From a bacterium (lineage in GTDB: Bacteria; UBA9089; CG2-30-40-21; SBAY01), in assembly GCA_040757115.1 (NCBI GenBank), contig JBFLYA010000141.1, positions 1 through 9,680 on the forward strand: a DNA stretch of 9,680 bases, in the 5' to 3' direction. The translations under genes and the position numbers were made by a program. The notes beneath the pieces were generated by a model. That model searched no databases. It saw only the letters and a program-made list of their open reading frames with translations, and was not told the DNA's origin. Position 1 is the stretch's first letter. Every line of letters starts with the position of its first letter. Below are positions 1-7,959 of the stretch, in pieces.

Positions 1-3000
1 CTTGATCGGGCAAGCCCAAGCGGCAGAGTGCTTATCAATAATGATGATACCTATGTGGCAACCAGAACAGTAACCCTTAGCTTTACTTATGCAGACCAGA
101 TGAGTGGAGTAGATAAGATAAGGTATGGGACTTCAAGTGCCGGGTTAATATTAGTGTCCTGGGGGACACCGACACAAACAGCGACTATCGAATTATCCGC
201 AGACGGCACACAGACTATTTATTATCAGATAAAGGACATCGTAGGCTGGATAAGTGGGACGATTACGGATAGTATCATCGTTGATACTCGGCGACCAGTT
301 GTAGGAACAATAACCATTATCTATCCTACTATTATAATCTATCCTCAAGGAACTCAGACACGGGCAAAAGAAGGTGATGCAGTTACTATTAAAGCAGAGA
401 TTACTGATGCAGGGACAGGAATTATTGAGGTTACTCTTGATGCCACACTTTTGTGTGGACAGAAGAATATACCGATGAATTATGACGGAGCTGGAGTTTA
501 TACCACTCAAGTTATACTTTCTGGAACTCCAGCAGGGACAGAAACTTTGGCATTATTTACTATTACTGCTCAGGATAAAGCATTAAATACAGGAACAAAT
601 ACCAGTGTGGTATTCATAGATAATAAATACCCTGAATTTGGCACTATCACTTCTAATAAACCTACTTATATGAATACAGATGAGATAAGATTGACAGTAA
701 CTATGGATTCGGCTGCATATACATTAACGGCTGATTTTTCTCCTATTGATAGTACTTATCGGATAGGAATGGAACAGGTTACTTTAGACGGAGCAACATA
801 TACGATTAGATATACTATTGGAAGTTTAAATACTCATCCTGATGGTGCGTATTCTATCTGGATAAGTGCAAGAGACCAAGCGGCAAATATTGATAAATTA
901 AGTATAAGTCTTGAGTTAAAGAATGAGACTCCAGTTCAGCGTTTAACTGCAGAACCGAATGTAGTAAGAGATGGAGATACAATAACCTTTACATACTTAG
1001 GTGTTAAAGCAGGATTAGTAGCAATTATTCCTCTCTATAGAATTCAGGTGCTTGATAATCAGGCAGTTGCCACTATTACTTTACATGATGATGCTATCCC
1101 ACCGGATGAAGTAGCCAATGATGGTGTATATACAGGAACTCATACAATTTCTGGTTCAAATACGGTTGCTGATGGGTCATATAAGATATTTGGATATGTA
1201 TACGACCCATCAACTCCTGCAATAGTATTAGAGCCGTGGACTACAGTTACTTTAGATAAGGGGACTCCTACAGTTTTTCTTGGGACTATTGTTCCTCGAT
1301 TAACAGTGAATTACTTAACTATAATGGGAACAGCCACAGACCAACTTTCAGTAATTCATGTAGAGTATGATTTAGATGATAGTAATATCTGGCTTCCTGC
1401 GGAGTCAAACGATGGATTATTTGATGAAGGTACAGAATCATTTACTATAAAATTGTCCAATCTTGAAGAAGGGACTCATACAATAAAAGTAAGGGCTATA
1501 GATGCAGTAGGTAATGAGAGTGAGTTAGCTATTGGAACATTCAGTGTTGATACTCATGGACCTGTGGTAACTAATGTTCAGATTACACCACCAATTACTA
1601 ATATTTCACCAATGATTACAGGGACAGTAACAGATGAATACAATGCACCGGTATTGGTTAATTTCTATCTTGATAAATATTATGGTACTAATACACCAGT
1701 TTGGGGGACAATGACAATTGGTTCTCCAGGTTCATTAACATCAGATATATATGGGACAATAAATGTAGAAAGTTTAACAGATGGGATACATATAGTTTAT
1801 CTTCAGGCAAAGGATGATTTTGGTAACTGGGGACCTGTGACAGAGGTATCATTTAGATATTCGAGGACAGAATTATTAGTCTATATATCTAATATAGTTC
1901 CAGACCCAAGGGCGACTAAGTCAGTTACTATTACTGGTTATGTGCTATCTACAGCGGCTAAGATAGAAGGAATATCATATAAAGTTAATGCAGGGAGTTG
2001 GGTATTGATAGGGACACCTACCGATGGGATGTATGATGAATTAAAGGAGGAGTTTGAGATAATTAATCCTCCTGGTGTTGACGAAGGGACAAATACGATT
2101 ATAGTAGCAGGTTCAGACACTACAACTAATGTTGGTTATGGAAGTAAGACTTTTGTAGTTGATTTGACTGTACCTTATGGGAGATTTACGATTAACTACG
2201 ATGCCACCTATACCACCACGAGGAATGTAACCTTAACCGGGTTTGAGTATGACGATGGTGCAGGTAGTGGCATAGACCAGATACGATTCAGGAATGAGGT
2301 AGATACCTTCTGGACGGTGTGGCAGGATATAATCGATATGCGGACATGGATGTTATCGGCAGAAGGTAGTGGCGAGACACGGACAGTGCATATGCAGGTT
2401 AAAGATAAGGCAGGCAATATGGCAACTTACACCGATACCATATTGTATGATAAGACAGCACCATCAGGCACAATCACGATACTTGGACAGGATAGGAGAG
2501 AAGAATATGCCACAGCAACTACGGTTGCTCTGGTGATAAGTGGGTTGCCAATAGATATAGACCAGATGCGGTTCACTAATAATGGAGATATATGGAGTGA
2601 ATGGGGCACAGCGACTATGGGGACATTAACCTGGCAACTTGATTTTGGATTAAAGCCAACAGAGGTATTAACAGATGGGACACGGACAGTCTGGATGGAG
2701 GTAAAGGATATATCAGGGAAGACAGCGATATACTATGATTCCATCATTCTTGACACAACAGCACCAGCTGGGGCAATTACCATCAAGGCAGGAGATATTT
2801 ACAGCACAGGGACAGGCGTGAGTATCCTATTGGAGTATAGTGATAATATGAGTGGGGTAGTGAGATTGTTGTATCGAGAGGATGGGACAGAGACCTGGAG
2901 TCAGATAAATATTGGCACATTGACCAGTGGAGCGACAACTACCACTGTTACTTTAACTGGAGGAGATGGGATACGGACGGTTTATTATCAGATAGTGGAT

Positions 3001-5922
3001 GTTGTCAGATGGAATTCCGGGACGATAAGCGATAGCATTATTTTAGATACAACTTTACCTGTTACTACTCTCAATGGGATAATCAGTGTTCAAGTAAAGA
3101 ATGATATAATCATTACTGGGACAGCAACCGATATCCTAAGTCAAATAGTTAGAGTAGAGTATCGTATAGATTCTGGCAGTTGGATTCAGGCAGAGTCTAA
3201 CGATGGCAAATTTGATTCTGGGACAGAGGCATTTAGTATCATATTAGTAGAATTACCAGAAGGGACACATACCATTACCGCCCACGCAATAGATGCCGCT
3301 GGCAATATTGGTCTATCGACTTCTACTACATTTTTAGTTGATACACAAGGACCTATGCTTTCTAATATTCAAATTACACCTCAGATAACCAATAAATCGC
3401 CAGTAATTACGGGGACAGTAACAGATGAATACAATGCACCAATAGAGGTAAGATATTGGATAGATACATACTATGGCACAAATACACCCAATTATGCGAC
3501 AATGACAATTTTATCACGAGGACGGTTACAGTCAGATATTACAGGGACGATTAATGTCTCTGGATTGGAAGAAGGGGAACATACAGTCTTTATTCAATCT
3601 ATGGATTCAGTTGGCAACTGGGGAGAGGTAGCAATATCCAAATTTATTTATTCCAGAACAGGGTTAATTGTTGAGATTACACAAGCCCCAGCTGAAATTA
3701 CCAATCAAGGCACTGTTAGTATTAGTGGACTTGCATATAATATTACAGGGGTTAAGATTATAGAAATTAGGTGTATGTTAGATGATAAGAATATAGGCAC
3801 TTATACCTATGATACTATTGTTGCCAAATATGTTTTTGGGACAATTACTGGCTTTGTTGACGGAACACATACCATATCTATTATTGCTAAAGATGCGGCG
3901 CTAAATCAGGCCACTGCCACTACAAAATTCTTTGTTGACCGCACAAAACCAACTATTGGGACTATTAATGTTATATATCCAACTGGACAAACACGGGTTA
4001 AAGAAGGAGATGTTGTGACCATCAAAGTAGAAGTTACTGAGACAGGGACACCGTCAGGTATTTCTCAGGTGCTATTAGATGCAAGCAATATAGGAGGAGA
4101 GGCTAATCAGGTAATGAGTCATAATGGCGATACTTATACCGCACAAGTAACCCTATCTGATACTTCCCCTAATATAGAAATAGAAAGATTGATTACAATA
4201 AAGACTACAGACCGGGCTAATAATTATAACGAGGGCACTCAAACTGTATTTATAGACAATAAACCACCTGTATTCTACTCTATTGATAGTAACAAGGATA
4301 TTTATAAAGATGGAGAGACTATCATTCTAACGATTAAATTAGATTCTGGTTCTTATACCTTACGGGCAGATTTTTCAGATATAGATAGTACCTATCAGGT
4401 TGGCTCTGAAACAAGGGCTTATAATGATGGAACTTATACAATAACCTATACAATTAGTCTGAATAATACCATTCGTGATGGTAAATATTCCATTCCAGTT
4501 TTTGCCACAGACCAGGCGAATAATATTACAGAAAGGCATATTAGCATTGACCTCAACAATCTTGCTACAGGTGTATTTACTGCTCAACCAGATGAAGTAA
4601 AGAATGGGGATACAATAATATTTACCTATACTCTTCCACAAAATGGTAGTTTTACTGCCTGTATAATTAATCTATTCAACCTTGATAGCACAGTTTCTGG
4701 TACGGTAACGATGAGTGATATGGGTAATGGAATTTATAAGCTTATACACCTAATAAGTTTAGCCAATACCTGTACCAGTGGGACTAAGATAATCCACGCA
4801 AATATTTATGATACTAAAGGTAATCTATTTGGTTCAGATACAGTGGCAGTTGTTTTAGATAATCAACCGCCGGAAGTTTTAGGTACAATTTCACAAAATA
4901 TCCGACCAAAACCAGTAGAAAAGGATGGTAGATTAGAGATTTATGTGGCAGAGATAGAAATATTTGGGTCTATTACAGGGGAGGCAAGATTAGTCTGGTG
5001 GAAGAGTGGGAATATAATAAGCAATAAAGTTATTATGGTAGATAGTGGGTTTTACTTTAATCATGTGCCGGTAGAAATGGGAACAAATCCTGTAACTATT
5101 TTTGTTGAGGATGAAATTGGCAATGTCGGTAGTAAGACAGTTGTCCTTTATCGGATAGAAGGTAAGGTATCTAAACCAGTTGGTGAGGCAGGTGGTGTCG
5201 TCGAAAATCCTGATGGCACTAAGGTAGAAATTCCATCTAATGCATTACTGGTTGTTATAAATATTAGTATTAATACCTTACCAGCAGAGATAGAGGCAGA
5301 AAAGAAACCAGTGAACGATAATATCCAATTATTAGGTATTCCGCATGAATTTGGTCCTTCAGGGATAGTATTTTATCAGCCAGTTAAGATGGTTTTTGTT
5401 TATACTGATGTTGACCTTGAACGATTTGCCGCCAAAGTAGGAAGACCGATTGATGAGAGTGAATTAAAGATATTTTTCTGGGATGAAGAAAGGCATGATT
5501 GGATTAAAGTAGGTGGTGTTGTAGATGCCAATAATAATACAATTTGGGTTTATGTTAATCACTTCACGATTTATGACCTTGGGATAGATACTGCTCCGCC
5601 ACCTACACAACCAGCAGTTTATATCAATAGAAATCCATTTAAGTTTGGTGAAGTAACAGAATTTATGGCTGATTTACCAAATAATACAAGCAAAGTTACT
5701 GTCCGCATATTTGACCTTTCAGGGGACTTAGTGCGGGTAATAACAGAAGACCAGTCTTTAAGGGATAAGAAAGGACAATCGAGTGTTAATTTAGGTAGTT
5801 GGGATGGAATGAATGATTTTGGGAATTATGTCGGTAGTGGGATTTATATCTATCAGGTAATTATAACTTTCACAGATGGTAGCACTTATGTGAAAACTAA
5901 ACCAATTGGAGTGGTGAAGTAA
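1..5922 (+). CDS. Giant Ig-like repeat surface protein with ZU5-like and FlgD-like C-terminal domains (5' partial)
   Basis: The frame is open from the first base, so the true start lies left of the window; the GTG at 28 is only an internal codon. At least 1973 residues are visible. Numbering from that GTG, residues about 1-1711 are tandem beta-sandwich, Ig/cadherin-like modules recognised by recurring DxxGN turns (for example DAVGNE, DSVGNWG, DEIGNVG) and linkers such as ILDTTLPV or VDTHGPV. Residues about 1712-1855 look like a ZU5 domain: GGVVENPDGTKVEIPSNAL near its start, FGPSG in the middle, VNHFTIYDLG at its end. Residues about 1866-1964 match the FlgD-like Ig fold or T9SS-type sorting domain, with NPF, VRIFDLSGDLVR, WDG and GSGIYIYQV. 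A secreted or cell-surface adhesin or scaffold is inferred; no enzymatic motif was seen. No clear terminator follows the TAA. Confidence 0.93.
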   Translation, partial: LDRASPSGRVLINNDDTYVATRTVTLSFTYADQMSGVDKIRYGTSSAGLILVSWGTPTQTATIELSADGTQTIYYQIKDIVGWISGTITDSIIVDTRRPVVGTITIIYPTIIIYPQGTQTRAKEGDAVTIKAEITDAGTGIIEVTLDATLLCGQKNIPMNYDGAGVYTTQVILSGTPAGTETLALFTITAQDKALNTGTNTSVVFIDNKYPEFGTITSNKPTYMNTDEIRLTVTMDSAAYTLTADFSPIDSTYRIGMEQVTLDGATYTIRYTIGSLNTHPDGAYSIWISARDQAANIDKLSISLELKNETPVQRLTAEPNVVRDGDTITFTYLGVKAGLVAIIPLYRIQVLDNQAVATITLHDDAIPPDEVANDGVYTGTHTISGSNTVADGSYKIFGYVYDPSTPAIVLEPWTTVTLDKGTPTVFLGTIVPRLTVNYLTIMGTATDQLSVIHVEYDLDDSNIWLPAESNDGLFDEGTESFTIKLSNLEEGTHTIKVRAIDAVGNESELAIGTFSVDTHGPVVTNVQITPPITNISPMITGTVTDEYNAPVLVNFYLDKYYGTNTPVWGTMTIGSPGSLTSDIYGTINVESLTDGIHIVYLQAKDDFGNWGPVTEVSFRYSRTELLVYISNIVPDPRATKSVTITGYVLSTAAKIEGISYKVNAGSWVLIGTPTDGMYDELKEEFEIINPPGVDEGTNTIIVAGSDTTTNVGYGSKTFVVDLTVPYGRFTINYDATYTTTRNVTLTGFEYDDGAGSGIDQIRFRNEVDTFWTVWQDIIDMRTWMLSAEGSGETRTVHMQVKDKAGNMATYTDTILYDKTAPSGTITILGQDRREEYATATTVALVISGLPIDIDQMRFTNNGDIWSEWGTATMGTLTWQLDFGLKPTEVLTDGTRTVWMEVKDISGKTAIYYDSIILDTTAPAGAITIKAGDIYSTGTGVSILLEYSDNMSGVVRLLYREDGTETWSQINIGTLTSGATTTTVTLTGGDGIRTVYYQIVDVVRWNSGTISDSIILDTTLPVTTLNGIISVQVKNDIIITGTATDILSQIVRVEYRIDSGSWIQAESNDGKFDSGTEAFSIILVELPEGTHTITAHAIDAAGNIGLSTSTTFLVDTQGPMLSNIQITPQITNKSPVITGTVTDEYNAPIEVRYWIDTYYGTNTPNYATMTILSRGRLQSDITGTINVSGLEEGEHTVFIQSMDSVGNWGEVAISKFIYSRTGLIVEITQAPAEITNQGTVSISGLAYNITGVKIIEIRCMLDDKNIGTYTYDTIVAKYVFGTITGFVDGTHTISIIAKDAALNQATATTKFFVDRTKPTIGTINVIYPTGQTRVKEGDVVTIKVEVTETGTPSGISQVLLDASNIGGEANQVMSHNGDTYTAQVTLSDTSPNIEIERLITIKTTDRANNYNEGTQTVFIDNKPPVFYSIDSNKDIYKDGETIILTIKLDSGSYTLRADFSDIDSTYQVGSETRAYNDGTYTITYTISLNNTIRDGKYSIPVFATDQANNITERHISIDLNNLATGVFTAQPDEVKNGDTIIFTYTLPQNGSFTACIINLFNLDSTVSGTVTMSDMGNGIYKLIHLISLANTCTSGTKIIHANIYDTKGNLFGSDTVAVVLDNQPPEVLGTISQNIRPKPVEKDGRLEIYVAEIEIFGSITGEARLVWWKSGNIISNKVIMVDSGFYFNHVPVEMGTNPVTIFVEDEIGNVGSKTVVLYRIEGKVSKPVGEAGGVVENPDGTKVEIPSNALLVVINISINTLPAEIEAEKKPVNDNIQLLGIPHEFGPSGIVFYQPVKMVFVYTDVDLERFAAKVGRPIDESELKIFFWDEERHDWIKVGGVVDANNNTIWVYVNHFTIYDLGIDTAPPPTQPAVYINRNPFKFGEVTEFMADLPNNTSKVTVRIFDLSGDLVRVITEDQSLRDKKGQSSVNLGSWDGMNDFGNYVGSGIYIYQVIITFTDGSTYVKTKPIGVVK
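301..1281 (+). repeat. Protein-coding block A of the giant gene (first copy)
   Basis: This block encodes several Ig-like domains starting near TITIIYP, with TRAKEGDAVTIK, FIDNK (613-627) and DGDTITFTY as landmarks. The same landmarks recur in the same order about 3.64 kb downstream in block A' (TRVKEGDVVTIK, FIDNK at 4249-4263, NGDTIIFTY). The copies are clearly homologous but well diverged at the nucleotide level, so the duplication is old. Confidence 0.75.
1282..2169 (+). repeat. Protein-coding block B-X of the giant gene (first copy)
   Basis: The block contains MGTATDQL, PAESNDGLFDEGTESF, LEEGTHTIKVRAIDAVGN, GTVTDEYNAPV and KYYGTNTP, then FRYSRTELLVYI and a further Ig module ending VVDLTVP. 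It pairs with 3064-3945. Bases 1621-1649 are identical to 3412-3440, an offset of 1791 bases (597 codons), so the phase is kept. Confidence 0.8.
2170..3057 (+). repeat. Tandem C-module array (three copies) of the giant gene
   Basis: Three consecutive modules of about 98-100 residues span roughly 2170-2460, 2460-2760 and 2760-3057. Each runs from a GxxTI strand, through an SGxxxxRF/RL core and an RTVxxQVKD or RTVYYQIVD strand, to an exit linker (ILYDKTAP, ILDTTAPAG, ILDTTLPV). A fourth copy lies at the left edge (about 1-290, ending IIVDTRRP). This is the centre of the mirror-like order A-B-X-C-C-C-B'-X'-A'. Confidence 0.75.
3064..3945 (+). repeat. Protein-coding block B'-X' of the giant gene (second copy)
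   Basis: This is the second copy of 1282-2169: TGTATDIL, QAESNDGKFDSGTEAF, LPEGTHTITAHAIDAAGN, GTVTDEYNAPI, TYYGTNTP and FIYSRTGLIVEI occur in the same order. The X' module ends FFVDRTKP. The phase is preserved, so the duplication extended the protein without breaking it. Confidence 0.8.
3946..4872 (+). repeat. Protein-coding block A' of the giant gene (second copy)
   Basis: This is the second copy of 301-1281, with NVIYP, TRVKEGDVVTIK, FIDNK, TLRADFSDIDSTY (compare TLTADFSPIDSTY in block A) and NGDTIIFTY. Here block A' follows B'-X', whereas block A precedes B-X, so a simple tandem duplication does not explain the order. Confidence 0.75.
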
Positions 5923-5935
5923 AGTTCCTTTTAAG

Positions 5936-5985
5936 AATTTCACGCAAAGGACGCAAAGAAGCGCAAAAGGACGCAAAAAAGGTTG
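5936..5985 (+). repeat. Left arm of CGCAAAG-type inverted repeat
   Basis: The arm begins with TTTCACGCAAAGG and has four CGCAAA units spaced by purines. Its reverse complement recurs at 6189-6243, and together the arms enclose the GxxExxY remnant. The match is imperfect but spans about 50 bases. Confidence 0.75.
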
Positions 5986-5994
5986 AACGAACTT

Positions 5995-6181
5995 ATGACA
6001 GAGAATGAGATATCATATAAAATCATCGGTGTTGCTTTAGAAATCCATAAAAAATTAGGACCAGGTTTTGTTAGAGTCAGTATATGAGAATGTTTTAGCC
6101 TATGACCTTATAAAAATAGGAATGAATGTTAAAACACAAGTTCCAATACCTTTACTTTACGAAGAAGTCAAGGAATTGTAA
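5995..6181 (+). pseudogene. GxxExxY family (PDDEXK_3-type) protein, N-terminal remnant, frameshifted and truncated
   Basis: From the ATG at 5995 the protein reads MTENEISYKIIGVALEIHKK and continues LGPG, a good match to the start of GxxExxY proteins, but it hits TGA at 6085-6087. Removing one T from the TTTT run at 6066-6069 restores GLLESVYE, which is the family-defining G-x-x-E-x-x-Y motif, followed by NVLAYDLIKIGMNVK, TQVPIPLLYEEVK and a TAA at 6179-6181. About 60 of the usual roughly 125 residues remain. The second half, which carries the D...ExK residues of the nuclease-like fold, is missing. The family's function is not established; PD-(D/E)XK relationship is family knowledge. No convincing ribosome binding site was seen. 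The remnant is certainly inactive. Confidence 0.85.
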
Positions 6182-6188
6182 ATAAGTT

Positions 6189-6243
6189 GTGAACCTTTGC
6201 GATTCTTTGCGTGAGGTCTTTGCGATTCTTTGCGTGAAATCTT
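6189..6243 (-). repeat. Right arm of CGCAAAG-type inverted repeat
   Basis: Read on the minus strand it begins AAGATTTCACGCAAAG and contains four CGCAAAG units, matching the arm at 5936-5985. It also contains an internal direct duplication of about 25 bases (TTTGCGATTCTTTGCGTGA occurs twice on the plus strand). Confidence 0.75.
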
Positions 6244-6290
6244 TAACAACAAGGAATTATCTGTGATTTCCTGCAAAGATTCGTAGAAAA

Positions 6291-6304
6291 AAAGGAGGTA
6301 GGAG
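6291..6304 (+). promoter_or_regulatory. Strong ribosome binding site for the 6308 gene
   Basis: AAAGGAGG at 6291-6298 ends nine bases before the ATG at 6308, and a second GGAG follows at 6301-6304. This fixes the start of the next gene. No convincing promoter was seen between here and the inverted repeat, so transcription may come from further upstream. Confidence 0.8.
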
Positions 6305-6307
6305 TAA

Positions 6308-6715
6308 ATGTTTATTTTAGAATTATTTAAGAAGATGGGGATAGCGGTAACCGATACTATTCTTCTCCCAATCAATTTTACCCGAGATACAGTGACAAAG
6401 TTTAATCTTCAGACTATCAGACGAACTTTACAAATTGTATCAGCCGCAGAGTATGCTACCGCAAGTAGGGCATTCCCTGAGAATTTAGATGTGCCGGCGT
6501 TTAAAAGATACCTATCCCCAATTCCAAAGGTAATGCTTAAACTATCTATTAAGGAAGGTAATGACAGTAATCAGGTAACGGTTGTGGAATCAGGCGACCT
6601 TAAACCAACAGGAGATGGCAAAGTAGGTGGATATGTTTATAATTCTCTGACAGGTGATATAAAGATAAACCATACAGAAAAAGATATAGCCGGTACACCG
6701 TATAATGAATATTAA
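6308..6715 (+). CDS. Small protein with pseudopilin-like C-terminal motif
   Basis: This is a complete 135-residue protein. Residues 36-75 (QTIRRTLQIVSAAEYATASR, then FPENLDVPAFKRYLSPIPK) resemble the helix and loop of type IV pilin or type II secretion pseudopilin head domains, which often read as a YP/FP segment followed by YL..IPK. Residues 107-121 (GGYVYNSLTGDIKIN) closely resemble the GWxYdxxTGxIxxN strand at the end of such heads. The usual prepilin leader (a G/A-F-T-L-x-E site with a long hydrophobic helix) is absent: the N-terminus MFILELFKKMGIAVTDTILL is short and only weakly hydrophobic. It may be a leaderless relative, a soluble domain, or an unrelated protein with a chance motif. 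It sits between two repeat elements and is probably transcribed on its own or with the gene at 6999. Confidence 0.75.
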   Translation: MFILELFKKMGIAVTDTILLPINFTRDTVTKFNLQTIRRTLQIVSAAEYATASRAFPENLDVPAFKRYLSPIPKVMLKLSIKEGNDSNQVTVVESGDLKPTGDGKVGGYVYNSLTGDIKINHTEKDIAGTPYNEY

Positions 6716-6734
6716 TCTGAAGCCTCTTGGGTTT

Positions 6735-6937
6735 AAAAAATTGCCACCTGTGCGGTTAAATGTAAAATGGATAATGTAAAATGAGAAATGTAAAATGAAA
6801 ATGTATAACTGAAAGGTAATGAGTCTTGCGAAGTACTAAAATTTCCCATTTTTCATTTCCTATTTTACATTTTACATTTATTTTTCCTTTGCGTCTCTGC
6901 GATGAATTAGTCTAATCGCACAGGTGGAAAAATTGTA
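6735..6937. repeat. Nested inverted-repeat element (outer CCACCTGTGCG arms, inner ATGTAAAATG arms)
   Basis: The outer arms at 6736-6758 and 6913-6934 share CCACCTGTGCG(G/A)TTA in opposite orientation, with A/T-rich ends. The inner arms at about 6758-6803 and 6841-6885 are built from ATGTAAAATG and GAAATG units and are also inverted. A single CGCAAAGG-type half-site (6886-6905 on the minus strand) lies between the inner and outer right arms. This fills the gap between the pseudopilin-like and PorV-like genes. A small non-autonomous element inserted in an older hairpin is the simplest reading; the outer arms alone could once have been a transcription terminator stem. Confidence 0.7.
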
Positions 6938-6986
6938 GTAACTATTTACCCAAATGAAGTGCAAGGTAACCGAAATTGAAATAAGT

Positions 6987-6993
6987 GAGGTGA
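6987..6993 (+). promoter_or_regulatory. Ribosome binding site that decides the PorV-like start
   Basis: GAGGTGA sits five bases before the ATG at 6999. The alternative ATG at 6954 in the same frame has no Shine-Dalgarno sequence and would put 15 polar residues ahead of the signal peptide. Confidence 0.7.
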
Positions 6994-6998
6994 TTCCG

Positions 6999-7871
6999 AT
7001 GACAAAATGGTTAGTGACTCTCATTATTTTCTTAAGTTTTGTAGAAGAGGGTCTTAGTCTGCCAATAGACTTACAGTTAGGTGCCAGACCGCAAGGTATA
7101 GGTGGGGCTTTTGTGGCTATGGTAGATGATGTCAATGCCGTTTACTGGAATCCAGCCGGATTAACTCAAATTAAAACCTTCGAAGCGGCATTTATGCATG
7201 TGAACCCTTTTAGTATAGAGGAAGCAAGTATTGATTTCTCATCATTAGCCATACCAACAGGTCAGACAGGTGCGTTTGGTGTTAGCTGGATACACCAGGG
7301 AGCAGAATTAGAAGAGGGTAGGGGACAAACATATAAAAAATCTGATATGTCAGAAAATATCTTTGTGTTGTCTCTTGCCCGTAAGATTATGCCTGAACTT
7401 TCCTGTGGGGTAAATATTAAAAGATTAAGAATAGACTCTGAGATAGGTGGTGGCGGTGGATTTGGGTATGATCTGGGATTACTTTATACAACACAACATA
7501 TTGCCTTTCTGAATAACCTTTCTTTTGGAATGATGGCTCGAAATGTGTTTACTGATTTAAAAGATGAATCTGTCCCTGCGACTTTGAGAATGGGTGCAGC
7601 AACAAAGGTGTATTATGACCGAGTAGGCATAGCGGCTGATATGGAAAAGAAAAAAGAAGTCAACAAAGAGAAAAATTCATATCAATTCCATTTTGGTGGT
7701 GAATATGCCATAACCCGCACTATGTTAGTTCGCTTAGGTAATGATGATGGGGATTGGACTTATGGAGTAGGATTTCTGCTTTACAACTGGGAATTAGATT
7801 ATGCCTTCTATCGCATCAAAGAATATGACCTCGATTATTCCCACCGTATCTCTGCAACAATAAAGTTTTAA
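6999..7871 (+). CDS. PorV/PorQ-like (UPF0164 family) outer-membrane beta-barrel protein
   Basis: This is a complete protein of 290 residues from the ATG at 6999. Residues 1-20 (MTKWLVTLIIFLSFVEEGLS) are a plausible Sec signal peptide. Residues 27-55 carry the family signature: LGARPQGIGGAFVAM, then DDVNAVYWNPAGL. The WNPAGL block is diagnostic for PorV/PorQ/UPF0164 and related FadL-fold barrels. The rest alternates amphipathic strands (GAFGVSWIH, FGYDLGLLYT, DWTYGVGFLLYNWELDYAFY), and the protein ends HRISATIKF with a terminal Phe typical of Bam-inserted barrels. PorV is the outer-membrane shuttle component of type IX secretion in Bacteroidota; relatives occur in many other phyla where the role is unproven. 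It lies downstream of a giant protein with a FlgD/T9SS-like C-terminal domain, which makes a secretion role plausible but not shown. Confidence 0.88.
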   Translation: MTKWLVTLIIFLSFVEEGLSLPIDLQLGARPQGIGGAFVAMVDDVNAVYWNPAGLTQIKTFEAAFMHVNPFSIEEASIDFSSLAIPTGQTGAFGVSWIHQGAELEEGRGQTYKKSDMSENIFVLSLARKIMPELSCGVNIKRLRIDSEIGGGGGFGYDLGLLYTTQHIAFLNNLSFGMMARNVFTDLKDESVPATLRMGAATKVYYDRVGIAADMEKKKEVNKEKNSYQFHFGGEYAITRTMLVRLGNDDGDWTYGVGFLLYNWELDYAFYRIKEYDLDYSHRISATIKF

Positions 7872-7883
7872 TTATTGTGTAGA

Positions 7884-7949
7884 TGAAGAAAAGAAGACAA
7901 AAGTCAGAAGACAGAGGACAGAGGAGGAAACAGAGAAGGTGAAGAAAGG
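7884..7949 (+). repeat. Purine-rich AGACAGAGG-type intergenic repeat
   Basis: The stretch is almost pure A/G with C only in units such as GTCAGAAGACAGAGGACAGA. The same units recur at 8165-8226 inside the 8129-8362 element, also on the plus strand. It lies directly between the PorV-like stop and the short ORF at 7960 and encodes nothing recognisable. Confidence 0.65.
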
Positions 7950-7959
7950 AATGAATTAA

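Noticed and set aside
28-30. GTG at 28 as the true start of the giant protein
   Set aside because: The frame is open to base 1, the preceding residues fit the same module, and no ribosome binding site or signal peptide is present.
5936-6243. CRISPR array, because of repeated CGCAAAG units
   Set aside because: The units are short, tightly and irregularly spaced, and arranged as inverted arms around a pseudogene; there are no spacers of uniform length.
6251-6275. Terminator-like hairpin AAGGAATTATCTGTGATTTCC
   Set aside because: The stem is only about five pairs with a bulge and lacks a T-run.
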